In this document: one piece after another, positions 1 through 8,468 of the stretch | Position numbering within the stretch: position 1 is the first letter of the stretch | Layout of the letters: every line of letters starts with the position of its first letter | DNA from: Natronohydrobacter sp. | Lineage (GTDB): Bacteria; Pseudomonadota; Alphaproteobacteria; Rhodobacterales; Rhodobacteraceae | Direction: 5' to 3' | DNA: 64,000 nucleotides | NCBI GenBank assembly: GCA_030603695.1 | Contig: JAUVXF010000001.1 | Coordinates: forward strand, 236,638-300,637 | Translations under genes and position numbers: made by a program | The notes under the pieces: generated by a model | Seen by the model: only the letters and a program-made list of their open reading frames with translations | Databases searched by the model: none | What the model was told of the DNA's origin: nothing

Positions 1-972
1 ATCTGGGCGCGGCGGATGATGTGGGACGGCTGGTATGGGCTGGGGCCGGATGACCGCATGTTGCATGCAGGCGCGTTCAACTGGACATATACACTGGGCA
101 CCGGGCTGATGGATCCTTGGGCCATAGGGGCCACAGCGCTTATTCCCGAACCGGGCGCGCCTTTGGCGTTGATGCTGAAGCGCTTTGATGCCACCATCTT
201 TGCCGCTGTGCCGGGGGTATATCGGCAAATGCTGAAAGACGGGCGCAAGCTGGATTTGCCGCGCCTGCGCCACGGCCTGTCTGCGGGCGAAAAACTGCCA
301 GATGCCACCCGCGCGGCATGGCACGCCGCCACCGGGCGCGAGATATACGAGGCGCTGGGGATGTCGGAATGTTCCACCTATGTATCGGCCAGCCCGGCGC
401 GGCCTGCGCCCCCCGGTGCGGCTGGCTATCCGCAAGAGGGGCGGTTGCTGGCGGTGCTGGATGAGGCGGGACAGCCCGTTTTGCGCGGTGCCGAAGGGAT
501 GCTGGCCATTCACCGCTCTGATCCGGGCCTGATGCTGGGCTATCTGGACGGGGGCGCGCCTGTGCTGCCGTTGCAGGGCGATTGGTTCCTGACAGGCGAC
601 CGTGCGCAAATGGCCCAAGATGGCACGCTGTTCTATGTGGGGCGCAATGATGACATGATGAATGCGGGCGGTTTCCGTGTTTCGCCGCTGGAGGTGGAGC
701 GCGCGCTTTTGGAACATCCCGCCATTCAGGATGTGGCCTGCACCGAAGTTACCGTGCGCGAGGGGGTCAGCGTGATTGCCGCGTTTTATACGGCACCCAG
801 CCCCCTGCCAGAGGCAGAGTTGACAGATTACGCCGCCGCGCGGCTGGCGCGCTACAAACAGCCGCGCCTGTATTGCCATATGGACAGCCTGCCGCGCGGG
901 GCCAATGGCAAATTGTCACGCCGTGCCTTGCGCGCAGCTTATGAGGAAAGGGCCACCCATGATCCGGCTTGA
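1..972 (+). CDS. Acyl-CoA synthetase / AMP-dependent ligase, C-terminal part (5' end outside window)
   Basis: Adenylate-forming ligase that would activate a carboxylic acid with ATP and load it on CoA. The frame is open from base 1, so the N-terminal part, including the phosphate-binding loop, lies upstream of the window. About 323 residues remain. Visible ANL-family motifs are YEALGMSE (A5-like), WFLTGDRA (A7-like), GRNDDMMNAGGFRVSP (A8 hinge) and the C-terminal catalytic-lysine region PRGANGKLSRRAL. The NDDMMNAGG hinge is like that of benzoate-CoA and related acyl-CoA ligases, but the substrate cannot be read from this part. Its last 14 bases overlap the next gene, so it is probably translationally coupled to the DsbA-like protein and the efflux pump that follow. 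Confidence 0.88.
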   Translation: MWARRMMWDGWYGLGPDDRMLHAGAFNWTYTLGTGLMDPWAIGATALIPEPGAPLALMLKRFDATIFAAVPGVYRQMLKDGRKLDLPRLRHGLSAGEKLPDATRAAWHAATGREIYEALGMSECSTYVSASPARPAPPGAAGYPQEGRLLAVLDEAGQPVLRGAEGMLAIHRSDPGLMLGYLDGGAPVLPLQGDWFLTGDRAQMAQDGTLFYVGRNDDMMNAGGFRVSPLEVERALLEHPAIQDVACTEVTVREGVSVIAAFYTAPSPLPEAELTDYAAARLARYKQPRLYCHMDSLPRGANGKLSRRALRAAYEERATHDPA

Positions 973-1594
973 AATCTGGTCAGACCCGATCTGCCCGTGG
1001 TGCTTTATTGGCAAGGCGCGGCTGGATCGCGCGCTGGAAAGCCGGCCCGACCACCCGTTTGAAATTCAGTGGCTGCCCTTTCAGCTAAACCCCGACATGC
1101 CGCGCGAGGGGATGGCGCGGGCGGACTATATGGCGCTGAAATTTGGCGATGATGCTGGTATTCTGGCCGCCTATGGCCCTGTTGTGCAGGCTGCCGAGGA
1201 AACCGGGCTGGATCTGAACCTGCCCGCAATCGCGCGCACCCCCAACACGCTGGATGCACACCGCCTGATTCATTGGGCGGGGCTGGAGGGGCGGCAAAGC
1301 GTGATGGTCAACCGCCTGTTCCGCGCCTATTTTCAGGAAGGGCGCGATATTGGCGCGCAAGATACCTTGGTGGATTTGGCCACAGATGCGGGGTTTGATC
1401 GTGCGGTTGTCGCGCGGCTGCTGGCCTCTGATGCCGATTGTGATCTGATCCGAGATGCCGACCGCGCCGCCCGTGCGCGCGGTATTCGCGGCGTGCCGTT
1501 TTTCATTCTGGACAATAGCCATGCGATTTCGGGCGCGCAGCCTGCCGCGCTGTGGCGCGGGGTGATTGATGAAATCACAGGGCAGGCGGGGTAA
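959..1594 (+). CDS. DsbA-family (FrnE-like) thioredoxin-fold oxidoreductase
   Basis: A 211-residue cytoplasmic thioredoxin-fold protein of the FrnE/2-hydroxychromene isomerase-like DsbA group. The N-terminus MIRLEIWSDPICPWCFIG carries the CPWC redox pair at about residue 12, and GIRGVPFFIL near the C-terminus holds the cis-proline loop of thioredoxin folds. There is no signal peptide. The ORF track opens at 905, but the ATG at 959 is where the conserved domain begins, and it overlaps the stop of the upstream ligase. The end overlaps the next start by one base (TAATG), so three genes look like one transcript. The substrate is unknown; FrnE relatives act in disulfide or redox chemistry. Confidence 0.85.
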   Translation: MIRLEIWSDPICPWCFIGKARLDRALESRPDHPFEIQWLPFQLNPDMPREGMARADYMALKFGDDAGILAAYGPVVQAAEETGLDLNLPAIARTPNTLDAHRLIHWAGLEGRQSVMVNRLFRAYFQEGRDIGAQDTLVDLATDAGFDRAVVARLLASDADCDLIRDADRAARARGIRGVPFFILDNSHAISGAQPAALWRGVIDEITGQAG

Positions 1595-2817
1595 TGCGCG
1601 CCCTTACCCCCACGCGGCCCCTGCGCTTTGGCGAATTTGTGGCGCTGATGGCGCTGCTGACAGCGACTGTCGCCTTTTCCATAGATGCCATGTTGCCTGC
1701 CCTGCCCACAATCGGGCAAGAACTGTCCCCCGACAGCCCCGCGCGCGGGCAATTGGTGATTACCACATTCGTGCTGGGGCTGGGGCTGGGGACGCTGATT
1801 TGTGGCCCGGTTTCAGATGCTTATGGGCGCAAATCTGTGCTGCTGGCGGGGATTTTGCTATATGTGGCGGGGGCCGTGCTGGCCATGCGCGCGGGCACGA
1901 TTGAAACCTTGCTGGCCGCGCGGTTTTTGCAAGGGCTGGGGGCTTCGGCGCCGCGCGTGGTGGCCACGGCCATGGTGCGTGATTTGTATTCGGGCCGCGC
2001 GATGGCGCGCGTCACATCCATTATCATGACGCTGTTTGTGCTTGTGCCTGCGGTTGCCCCGTCGGTGGGTGCGGGGATTATCTGGCTGTCTGATTGGCGG
2101 ATGATCTTTCTGGCCTTTATGGGGTTCGGGCTGGTGGCTGGCCTGTGGCTGATGCTGCGCCAGCCCGAAAGCCTTGCCCCGGAAAACCGCCGCACGCTTA
2201 GTGCGCGCATGATCTGGGCGGCCTTGGTAGAGATTGTGAAAAACCCCGCTGTCATGGTCTATGTCGTGGCGCTGACATTCGCTTTCGCGCCGCTTTTTGC
2301 GTGGTTGTCAAACCTGCCGATGATCTTTGATGATGTCTATGATCGCGCCGCGACATTTCCGTTCTGGTTTGCCGCCACGGCGCTGGTGGCAGGCACGGCC
2401 TCTGTGGCCAATGCAAAACTGGTCATGCGCCTTGGCATGCGCCGGATTGCGACATGGGCTTTTGCATGGCAGGCGGGGATTTCGGTGGTGTTTCTGGGCC
2501 TGATTGTGCTGGGCCTGCCTGCGCCCTGGGATTTTGCGCTGTTCTTTGTTTTCATGTGCAGTGCGTTTTTCTCTATCGGCCTGACATTCGGCAATCTGAA
2601 CGCGCTGGCGCTGCAACCTTTGGGGCATATGGCGGGTATTGGCTCTTCTGTGGTGATGTCGTTGCCCACCATCGGATCGGCGCTGATAGCCGTGCCGATT
2701 TCGCTGGCCTATGACGGCACACCGCGCCCGCTGATTATCGGGATGATCCTGTGTGCATCTGCGGCGCTGGCGCTGATGCTGCTGGCGCGGCGTATTGTCA
2801 GGGATGATGGCGCGTGA
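1594..2817 (+). CDS. MFS multidrug efflux transporter, Bcr/CflA family
   Basis: A 407-residue inner-membrane major facilitator with about 12 hydrophobic segments, predicted to use the proton gradient to export drugs or metabolites. The family motif A is present between TM2 and TM3 as GPVSDAYGRKSVLLAG, and the N-terminus matches the Bcr/CflA pattern (SIDAMLPALPTIGQEL). The length is normal for the family. The ATG overlaps the stop of the DsbA-like gene by one base, which suggests coupling. The stop at 2817 is followed by a short gap and then the SPFH gene with its own ribosome site. The substrate is not deducible. Confidence 0.88.
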   Translation: MRALTPTRPLRFGEFVALMALLTATVAFSIDAMLPALPTIGQELSPDSPARGQLVITTFVLGLGLGTLICGPVSDAYGRKSVLLAGILLYVAGAVLAMRAGTIETLLAARFLQGLGASAPRVVATAMVRDLYSGRAMARVTSIIMTLFVLVPAVAPSVGAGIIWLSDWRMIFLAFMGFGLVAGLWLMLRQPESLAPENRRTLSARMIWAALVEIVKNPAVMVYVVALTFAFAPLFAWLSNLPMIFDDVYDRAATFPFWFAATALVAGTASVANAKLVMRLGMRRIATWAFAWQAGISVVFLGLIVLGLPAPWDFALFFVFMCSAFFSIGLTFGNLNALALQPLGHMAGIGSSVVMSLPTIGSALIAVPISLAYDGTPRPLIIGMILCASAALALMLLARRIVRDDGA

Positions 2818-2880
2818 TTTACTGCCCTTCGCGGCATTGCGCCCTATAGTCTGCACTGGGTTACCTTAAAGGGGTTTGGA

Positions 2881-3735
2881 ATGGAACTTGTCCTTGCGCT
2901 TGTGGTCTTGCTGGTGCTGGTGGTGCTTCTTGGCCTGAAGATCGTGCCGCAATCCGAGAATTTTGTGGTCACGCGGCTGGGGGCTTATCACCGCACGCTG
3001 GATGCGGGGGTAAGTGTGATCATTCCCTTTCTGGACAGGGTGCATTCCAAGGTTCCCGTCAATGATCAGGTGCTCAACGATATCGAATTGGAAGTGGTTT
3101 CGGCCGATAACGTGGTGTACGGCGCGCAACTTCTGGTGGTGTATCGGATAGAAAACCCCGAAGCGGCGGTTTTTCGCGTCAATTCCATCAATGCGCTGGT
3201 GATCGGGCTGGTGCAATCGCTGGTGCGTTCCGAATTGGGCAAGGTAGAGTTGGACGCGGTGCAATCGGATCGCGGTTCGCTGAATGTGGCGCTGCTGGAA
3301 GCGCTGGAGGATGCGGGCAAAACCTATGGCATTCGCATTTCCCGTTCCGAGATTACCGATGTGCGGCTGAATGAAACCACGCAAAAGGCCATGGCCGAAG
3401 TGCTGGCCGCAGAGCGCGAGCGCCGCGCCGCGATTACCCGCGCCGAAGGGCAGCGCCGCGCCACCGAACTGGCCGCCGATGGCGAGCTATACGAGGCACA
3501 GCGCCGCGCCGATGCCATTCGCGCCATTGCGCAGGCCAATGCAGAGGCCAATCAGATGATTTCTGCCTCTCTGGGCGGAGAGAATGCGCGCGAGGCGCTG
3601 ACATTCCAGACCGCGCGCATGCAGGTAGAGGCGCTGGAAGGGCTGGCGAAATCCCCCAATGCCAAGCTGATCATGCTGCCCGGCGGGCCATCCAATGCCT
3701 TCCGCGAAGCGGCGGCGATTTTGAAAGAGTTGTAA
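2881..3735 (+). CDS. SPFH/band 7 (stomatin-like, QmcA-type) membrane protein
   Basis: A 284-residue stomatin/prohibitin homologue expected to sit in the inner membrane by its N-terminal segment (about residues 1-20) and to oligomerise in membrane microdomains. The sequence shows the band 7 core from NFVVTRLGAYHRTL onward. It continues into the charged helical region AERERRAAITRAEGQRRA, and LIMLPGG near the C-terminus is typical of the paraslipin/QmcA group. A strong AAAGGGG lies six bases before ATG. Three bases separate its stop from the NfeD gene, and SPFH-NfeD pairs are a classic two-gene operon. The exact role in membrane protein quality control is inferred from the family. Confidence 0.93.
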   Translation: MELVLALVVLLVLVVLLGLKIVPQSENFVVTRLGAYHRTLDAGVSVIIPFLDRVHSKVPVNDQVLNDIELEVVSADNVVYGAQLLVVYRIENPEAAVFRVNSINALVIGLVQSLVRSELGKVELDAVQSDRGSLNVALLEALEDAGKTYGIRISRSEITDVRLNETTQKAMAEVLAAERERRAAITRAEGQRRATELAADGELYEAQRRADAIRAIAQANAEANQMISASLGGENAREALTFQTARMQVEALEGLAKSPNAKLIMLPGGPSNAFREAAAILKEL

Positions 3736-3738
3736 GGG

Positions 3739-4068
3739 ATGGATGGGTTCGCCGCTTGGGTAATCTGGGGGCTGATCGCGGCCGTGCTGCTGGCCGTGGA
3801 AATGGTGACTGTGGCCTATGTGGCGCTGGGCTTTGCCATTGGTGCGGGGGCAGTGGCGCTGGTGGTTTATTTTGCGCCGGGGCTGCATGTGTTTGTGCAG
3901 GCGCTGATCTGGGCGGGGATGGGGCTGGCCGTATGGCTGGCGCTGTCGCGCCGCAACACGGCCCGCCACAAGGCCCGGCCCGATATCAATGATTTCGATT
4001 CGCTGGATTCCCTGCCGCCAGAAGACCGCGCACGTCGCGCGGCGTTGCGCAAAGGGCAAGAGAAGTAA
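3739..4068 (+). CDS. NfeD-family short membrane protein (lacks OB-fold domain)
   Basis: A 109-residue partner of the upstream SPFH protein. Three hydrophobic segments fill residues 5-75 (for example LIAAVLLAVEMVTVAYVALGFAIGAGAVAL), followed by a short charged tail ending RRAALRKGQEK. NfeD proteins usually carry a soluble OB-fold after the membrane part; here it is missing, so only the membrane module and a tail of about 35 residues remain. The start follows the SPFH stop by 3 bp and AAGGG directly precedes the ATG. The assignment rests mainly on context and the hydrophobic pattern. Confidence 0.75.
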   Translation: MDGFAAWVIWGLIAAVLLAVEMVTVAYVALGFAIGAGAVALVVYFAPGLHVFVQALIWAGMGLAVWLALSRRNTARHKARPDINDFDSLDSLPPEDRARRAALRKGQEK

Positions 4069-4111
4069 GCCGCGCCCCCTGAACAAGGCCCAAGACGCGG
4101 CAAAAGCCCGG

Positions 4112-5128
4112 TCAGGCGTTATACAGCCCTTCATAAATCGGCATCAGGGTTTCGGTATCGAATAGCGAGGATACCGATGTGCCTTTCCATGTGTTCAGAA
4201 TGCCTTGGGCAAACATGGGCGCAGTGGGCACGATGCGGATATTCGGCGCGGCCTGCACGGCCTCTGTCGGCGCGATGGAATCGGTAATCACCAGCGATTT
4301 CATCACCGAATTTGTAATCCGTTCCACCGCCGGGCCGGACATGACGCCATGGGTGATATAGCTGTGCACCTCTGTTGCGCCCGCTTCAACCAGCACTTCG
4401 GCGGCTTTGCACAGGGTTCCGGCGGTATCGCAAATATCATCCACGATGATACAGATTTTGCCTGTCACTTCGCCGATCACTGTCATTTCCGCAATCTCGC
4501 CGGGTTTTTCGCGGCGTTTGTCCACGATCGCCAGCGCGCAGCCCACGCGCTTTGCCAGTTCGCGCGCGCGCGCAACCCCGCCCACATCGGGCGAGACGAT
4601 GACAACATCTTGCAGCCGCCCCTTGAAATGGTGCTTCACATCCAGCGCGAAAACAGGCGCGGCATATAGGTTATCCACGGGGATATCGAAAAACCCCTGA
4701 ATTTGTGCGGCATGCAGATCGAGTGTCAGAATCCGCTCAATTCCGGCCTGCGAGATCATATTAGCCACCAGTTTCGCGGAAATCGGGGTGCGTGCCTTGG
4801 TACGCCGATCCTGCCGCGCATAGCCGAAATAGGGAATCACTGCCGTAATTCGCGCGGCGGAAGAGCGTTTCAGCGCATCTGCGATGATCAGCAATTCCAT
4901 CAGATGATCATTTGCGGGCTTTGAGGTGGATTGGATGATGAACATATCCTCCCCCCGCACATTCTCATACACTTCTACAAACACTTCGCCGTCATTGAAG
5001 CGCTCTACCCGCGCGTCAACCAGCGAAACAGACATCCCCCGATGCAGCGACATGCGCCGCGCGATGGCCTTGGCCAAGGGAATATTGGCATTGCCGGAAA
5101 TAAGTTTGGGTTCCGCGCGGTCAAACAT
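4112..5128 (-). CDS. prs: Ribose-phosphate pyrophosphokinase (PRPP synthetase)
   Basis: Makes 5-phosphoribosyl-1-diphosphate from ribose-5-phosphate and ATP, for purine, pyrimidine, histidine and NAD synthesis. The protein is 338 residues, normal for class I bacterial enzymes. Motifs include [14 protein letters not shown] at the N-terminus, [10 protein letters not shown] (ATP region), [13 protein letters not shown] and the PRPP-binding loop [11 protein letters not shown]. The ORF track opens eight codons earlier, but the ATG at 5128 has AAGGA seven bases upstream and gives the normal N-terminus [13 protein letters not shown]. It is convergent with nfeD and divergent from the isomerase gene at 5219, so about 90 bp hold both promoters. 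Confidence 0.97.
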   Translation of the reverse strand: MFDRAEPKLISGNANIPLAKAIARRMSLHRGMSVSLVDARVERFNDGEVFVEVYENVRGEDMFIIQSTSKPANDHLMELLIIADALKRSSAARITAVIPYFGYARQDRRTKARTPISAKLVANMISQAGIERILTLDLHAAQIQGFFDIPVDNLYAAPVFALDVKHHFKGRLQDVVIVSPDVGGVARARELAKRVGCALAIVDKRREKPGEIAEMTVIGEVTGKICIIVDDICDTAGTLCKAAEVLVEAGATEVHSYITHGVMSGPAVERITNSVMKSLVITDSIAPTEAVQAAPNIRIVPTAPMFAQGILNTWKGTSVSSLFDTETLMPIYEGLYNA

Positions 5129-5218
5129 CGGGGCATCCTTTGGGATTCGCATTGGTTGACACCGCTTATCACCCCGCTAACGTCTTGCAAACCTACAGCT
5201 TGCCCCTTGGAGTGCGCA

Positions 5219-5815
5219 ATGACCCATATTGATTACTATCTTAGCCCCGTCTCGCCCTGGACGCATATGGCGGGCGCGCGGCCTGATGCGATTGCCCGCG
5301 CGGCAGGGGCAAGCCTGCGCTATAAACCGCTGGATCCTGCGGCGCTGTTTCCGCGCACGGGCGGTTTGCTTCTGCCCCAACGGCATGAAAGCCGCCAAGC
5401 CTACCGCATGCAGGAACTTGCGCGCTGGGCCAAGCGTCTGGATATGCCCATCAACGTGAAACCCGCGTTTTTCCCCACCAATCCCGCGCCTGCCTCTTAT
5501 GCGATTATCGCGGCGCAAGAAGCGGGGGGCGGGGATATGTGCGCGCTTGTCACCAGCATTACCCGCGCCTGCTGGGAAGAAGAGCGCAACATTGCCGAGG
5601 ATGACGTGATCCGCGATTGCCTGTCGCGCGCGGGGTTTGATCCCAATCTGGCCTTTAGCGGCATGTTGCAGGGCGCAGAGATTTACGCGCGCAATCTGGA
5701 AGATGCCCTTGCCGCGGGTGTATTCGGCGTGCCGTTTTTCACAGTGGGAGAGGCGAAATTCTGGGGCCAGGACAGGCTGGATTTTCTGGCAGAGCATCTG
5801 GGCGTTAGCATCTGA
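5219..5815 (+). CDS. 2-hydroxychromene-2-carboxylate isomerase (DsbA/kappa-GST fold)
   Basis: A 198-residue cytosolic protein of the 2-hydroxychromene-2-carboxylate isomerase family, whose founder works in naphthalene degradation with glutathione. The N-terminus MTHIDYYLSPVSPWTHMAG has the conserved serine position (SPxS) where DsbA proteins have CxxC, and FGVPFFTVGEAKFWGQDRLDFL is the family's C-terminal signature. The ORF track extends to 4931, but the ATG at 5219 gives the family N-terminus, and upstream codons run over the prs promoter. No aromatic-degradation genes are nearby, so the real substrate is open; many roseobacters carry such orphan copies. A strong terminator follows at 5820-5855. 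Confidence 0.88.
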   Translation: MTHIDYYLSPVSPWTHMAGARPDAIARAAGASLRYKPLDPAALFPRTGGLLLPQRHESRQAYRMQELARWAKRLDMPINVKPAFFPTNPAPASYAIIAAQEAGGGDMCALVTSITRACWEEERNIAEDDVIRDCLSRAGFDPNLAFSGMLQGAEIYARNLEDALAAGVFGVPFFTVGEAKFWGQDRLDFLAEHLGVSI

Positions 5816-5819
5816 CATG

Positions 5820-5855
5820 AAAAAGCCCTGCATCTACAGGATGCAGGGCTTTTTT
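5820..5855. terminator. Bidirectional rho-independent terminator
   Basis: AAAAAGCCCTGCATC, loop TACAG, GATGCAGGGCTTTTTT. A perfect GC-rich stem is flanked by an A-tract and a T-tract. It sits between the stops of two convergent genes (isomerase and the small minus-strand gene), so it can stop transcription from both sides. Confidence 0.95.
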
Positions 5856-5874
5856 CAGGTGCAGGATGCGGTGC

Positions 5875-6201
5875 TTATGCTGCTTCGGCCTCTGCCGCGG
5901 CAGCGGCATGGCGGCGTTCGCTTTCTTCGCGTGACAACGCCACAGAGGTGCGCACGCCTTTTGAAACGAAATCCATCAGCCCAGCGACAACACGCTCATT
6001 CGGGTCGATCCCTGCGCAGCTAAGCACTTCGCGGCCATCGCGCGAGCGTGCCCAGCGGGCAATCTGCTCTGGCCCATTGCCGTATTTCTTGTCATCAGCA
6101 ATCGCGTCATCCAGCGCAGCCAGCACCACTGCGGCAAACAGCTTGCGGGCGCGGGCGCCTTGCTCATGCGTGAAAGCTGTTCCATCTGCTGCGTCAAACA
6201 T
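5875..6201 (-). CDS. Small conserved Rhodobacterales protein (DUF6280-like)
   Basis: A 108-residue soluble protein of unknown function. It begins MFDAADGTAFTHEQG and has a well-conserved-looking core (ARKLFAAVVLAALDDAIADDKKYGNGPEQIARWARSRDGREVL), then an Ala/Glu-rich tail. I recognise this as a protein typical of Rhodobacterales genomes, probably the family named DUF6280, but could not search for it. The start at 6201 is preferred over 6207 because it leaves AAGGACTTGGAA upstream as ribosome site. It is convergent with the isomerase through the shared terminator and divergent from efp. No catalytic motif is visible. Confidence 0.75.
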   Translation of the reverse strand: MFDAADGTAFTHEQGARARKLFAAVVLAALDDAIADDKKYGNGPEQIARWARSRDGREVLSCAGIDPNERVVAGLMDFVSKGVRTSVALSREESERRHAAAAAEAEAA

Positions 6202-6421
6202 TTCCAAGTCCTTTTATTCTTGCTCTTGCATTCGCCGGTCGGGCCTGCATACGCCCTTTGCCGGTTGATTCGCTACACCACCAACGCATAACACCTATGC
6301 GCACAGTGCATATCGCCCATTTTTTGCGCAAAACACGGCTGTGCAACCTGTTCTTGCGCCCTTCCGATCACCGCGATATAGGAAGGCGCGCAAAAACATC
6401 AAGATTTCAGCAAGGTTTCTC

Positions 6422-6985
6422 ATGCCCAAGATCAACGGTAACGAAATTCGTCCCGGCAATGTGCTGGAACATGATGGCGGGCTTTGGGCCGCAGTCAAGG
6501 TAAGCCATGTCAAGCCCGGCAAGGGCGGGGCATTCGCACAGGTGGAAATGAAAAACCTGCGCGACGGGCGCAAGCTGAACGAGCGCTTCCGCTCTGAGGA
6601 CAAGGTAGAGCGCGTGCGGCTGGAGCAGAAAGACCAGCAATTCCTGTATGAAACCGATGGCCGTCTGGTTGTCATGGACATGCAGACATATGAACAGGTT
6701 GAACTGGACGCAGAAATTCTGGGTGATCGCCGCCCCTTCCTGCAAGACGGGATGACGGTAACGGTGGAATATTACGGCGAAGAGGCCCTGAATATCAGCC
6801 TGCCGCAAAAAGTGGTGTGCAAGGTTGTCGAGACAGAGCCAGTTGTCAAAGGCCAGACTGCCGCCAACAGCTACAAGCCTGCTGTGCTGGACAATGGCGT
6901 GCGCGTTCTGGTGCCGCCCTTTGTCGGGCCAGATGAAGATATCGTGGTAAATACCGAAACATTCGAGTATTCCGAGCGCGCCTGA
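6422..6985 (+). CDS. efp: Translation elongation factor P
   Basis: EF-P enters the ribosome E site and rescues stalling at polyproline stretches. The 187-residue protein has the normal length and three-domain pattern. It starts [20 protein letters not shown], has the modification loop KPGKGGAF whose lysine is the usual beta-lysylation site, and ends TFEYSERA. The ORF track opens 27 codons upstream, but the ATG at 6422 gives the family N-terminus and has AAGG at suitable distance. It is divergent from the small conserved gene, and the 220-bp gap holds both promoters. No EpmA or EpmB gene is seen in this window. Confidence 0.97.
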   Translation: MPKINGNEIRPGNVLEHDGGLWAAVKVSHVKPGKGGAFAQVEMKNLRDGRKLNERFRSEDKVERVRLEQKDQQFLYETDGRLVVMDMQTYEQVELDAEILGDRRPFLQDGMTVTVEYYGEEALNISLPQKVVCKVVETEPVVKGQTAANSYKPAVLDNGVRVLVPPFVGPDEDIVVNTETFEYSERA

Positions 6986-7072
6986 TAAATCGGGCAACTC
7001 ACGCGATTGTTGTTGCCCCGCCAGCGCTTGCTGGCTTATCCACGGTCTCGGAAATGACTGATGGAGACGCAG

Positions 7073-8281
7073 ATGTGCCGCGTTCTTGCCGCCCTTGCCC
7101 TAGCCCTTGCGCCTCAGATCGCGGGGGCGCAAGCGGATGCGGTGCGGCTGGTCTGGGATCGGGCAGCGGCCAGCCAAGCTGAAACCGTTCTTGTGTTGCG
7201 CGATGTGGAAGGGGCGGCGCTGATGACCTTGCGCAACCCCGTTGCCACCGGGGCGCAAGCGGATTCTTTCACATTGCCGCCAATCCCCCGCGCCGCAACA
7301 GATGTGCAAGCCGGGCTGATAGAGGCCGGGCGCGTGGTGCTGCAAAGCCCGCTGCTGCCATTGGCCGACCGGGCTGTGGCCGGGTTTGAACTGGGATTGC
7401 GCGCCAGTCTGGCTGTTGGTTTTCAGGATCTCTGGGCCTGTGATGACGGGCAAGAGGTGCAGGTCACCCACCGCAGCGATGGAATATATCTGCGCCACCC
7501 CGCCGCCGAGGCCGCTTTGGCGCGCCAAGATGATGGTGGCTATCTGTCGCAAACCGGCCTTGCCTTTCGCAGAGAGGGCAACAGCGCCGCGCTGGCGCTG
7601 CCGGATATGGCCCCGATCACCTGCCAGCCTGCCCTGTTCCGCCCGGTTTTGCCCCTGACGGCAGAGGCCCAAGATGCCAGTTGGGCCGTGGCACTCACCC
7701 CCGAAGAGGCGCTGATTACCCTGCCGGGGCTGGCCGCAGAGGCGCTTGCAACCTCTGGCCTGATTGTTACAGCGCGGCGCGATGGCGAAATCGCCCTGCG
7801 CGGTGGCCCCTTGCAGATTGCCTTTGCGCAGGCGCATTGCCGGATAGACGGGCGGGATTTGCTGCATCCGCTGGCGGTAAGGCTGGTGTTGCAAGGTATC
7901 ACGCGGGCGGAGGGGTGTGCGGGCGCGCCCCTGTCGCTGCTGGAGGGCAAAAGCTGGAAAGTGAGCAGCATTTTCGGCCTGCCCCTGATCGCGGTTGAGG
8001 GGAAATCGCCGGAAATCACCTTGCAGATCGCAGAAGGCCAGATATCCGGGCGCGGCACATGCAACCGCTATCTGGGCACAGCGCGCACCGATGCCGGGCA
8101 GCTGCGCTTTGCAGATTTGGGCACAACCCGGATTGCCTGCCCGCAAAGCCTGCAAAATCTGGAATTGCGCTATCTGGATGCGCTGGAGGTGGCCACCGGT
8201 TTTGATATCAGCCGCAATGGCATGCTGATCTTGCGTGCAGGCCCTATTCCGGTTCTGACAGCGCAGAGGCGCGCGCCCTAA
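7073..8281 (+). CDS. Exported multi-domain protein with C-terminal META (HslJ-like) domain
   Basis: A roughly 402-residue exported protein. The hydrophobic N-terminus MCRVLAALALALAPQIAGAQ looks like a signal peptide with cleavage after AGA; the ORF opens four codons earlier at 7061. The region VRLVWDRAAASQAETVLV may be a YbaY-like beta domain. WACDDGQEVQVTHRSDGIYLR followed by LAFRREGNSAALAL resembles the MliC lysozyme-inhibitor fold (inference). The last 110 residues (EGKSWKVSSIFG, GRGTCNRYLG, ADLGTTRIACP) match the META domain of HslJ. The likely location is the periplasm or outer membrane, with an envelope-protection role suggested by the domains, not shown. It stands alone downstream of efp. 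Confidence 0.75.
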   Translation: MCRVLAALALALAPQIAGAQADAVRLVWDRAAASQAETVLVLRDVEGAALMTLRNPVATGAQADSFTLPPIPRAATDVQAGLIEAGRVVLQSPLLPLADRAVAGFELGLRASLAVGFQDLWACDDGQEVQVTHRSDGIYLRHPAAEAALARQDDGGYLSQTGLAFRREGNSAALALPDMAPITCQPALFRPVLPLTAEAQDASWAVALTPEEALITLPGLAAEALATSGLIVTARRDGEIALRGGPLQIAFAQAHCRIDGRDLLHPLAVRLVLQGITRAEGCAGAPLSLLEGKSWKVSSIFGLPLIAVEGKSPEITLQIAEGQISGRGTCNRYLGTARTDAGQLRFADLGTTRIACPQSLQNLELRYLDALEVATGFDISRNGMLILRAGPIPVLTAQRRAP

Positions 8282-8334
8282 GCCTGCGCAGTTTTGCGCC
8301 TTTCGGGTTGCGCAAGATACATGTTTTCGCGTAA

Positions 8335-8460
8335 GCCCCTGTCAACTCGCATGGACCCGGTGCAATTCCGGGTGGCTCTTTCGGCCGCCTATCCGCCGAA
8401 TAACCTGAATAAACACCATGAAACCCGGCGCGCTGCCTGTCAGCCATAGCCGGTCAGGGA
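8335..8460 (+). promoter_or_regulatory. Structured leader / candidate cis-regulatory RNA upstream of sulP
   Basis: The 187-bp gap before sulP holds overlapping hairpins: ACCCGG/CCGGGT (8355-8360 with 8368-8373) and GGTGGC/GCCGCC (8371-8376 with 8384-8389). They share bases 8371-8373, so they are mutually exclusive. A third stem CCGGC/GCCGG (8425-8429, 8449-8453) lies just before the ribosome site, and CCCTG at 8337-8341 could pair with CAGGG at 8455-8459, covering it. I recall a bioinformatic alphaproteobacterial motif called sul1 upstream of sulfate-transporter genes; whether this is a member is unverified. Confidence 0.45.
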
Positions 8461-8468
8461 CATTTTAC

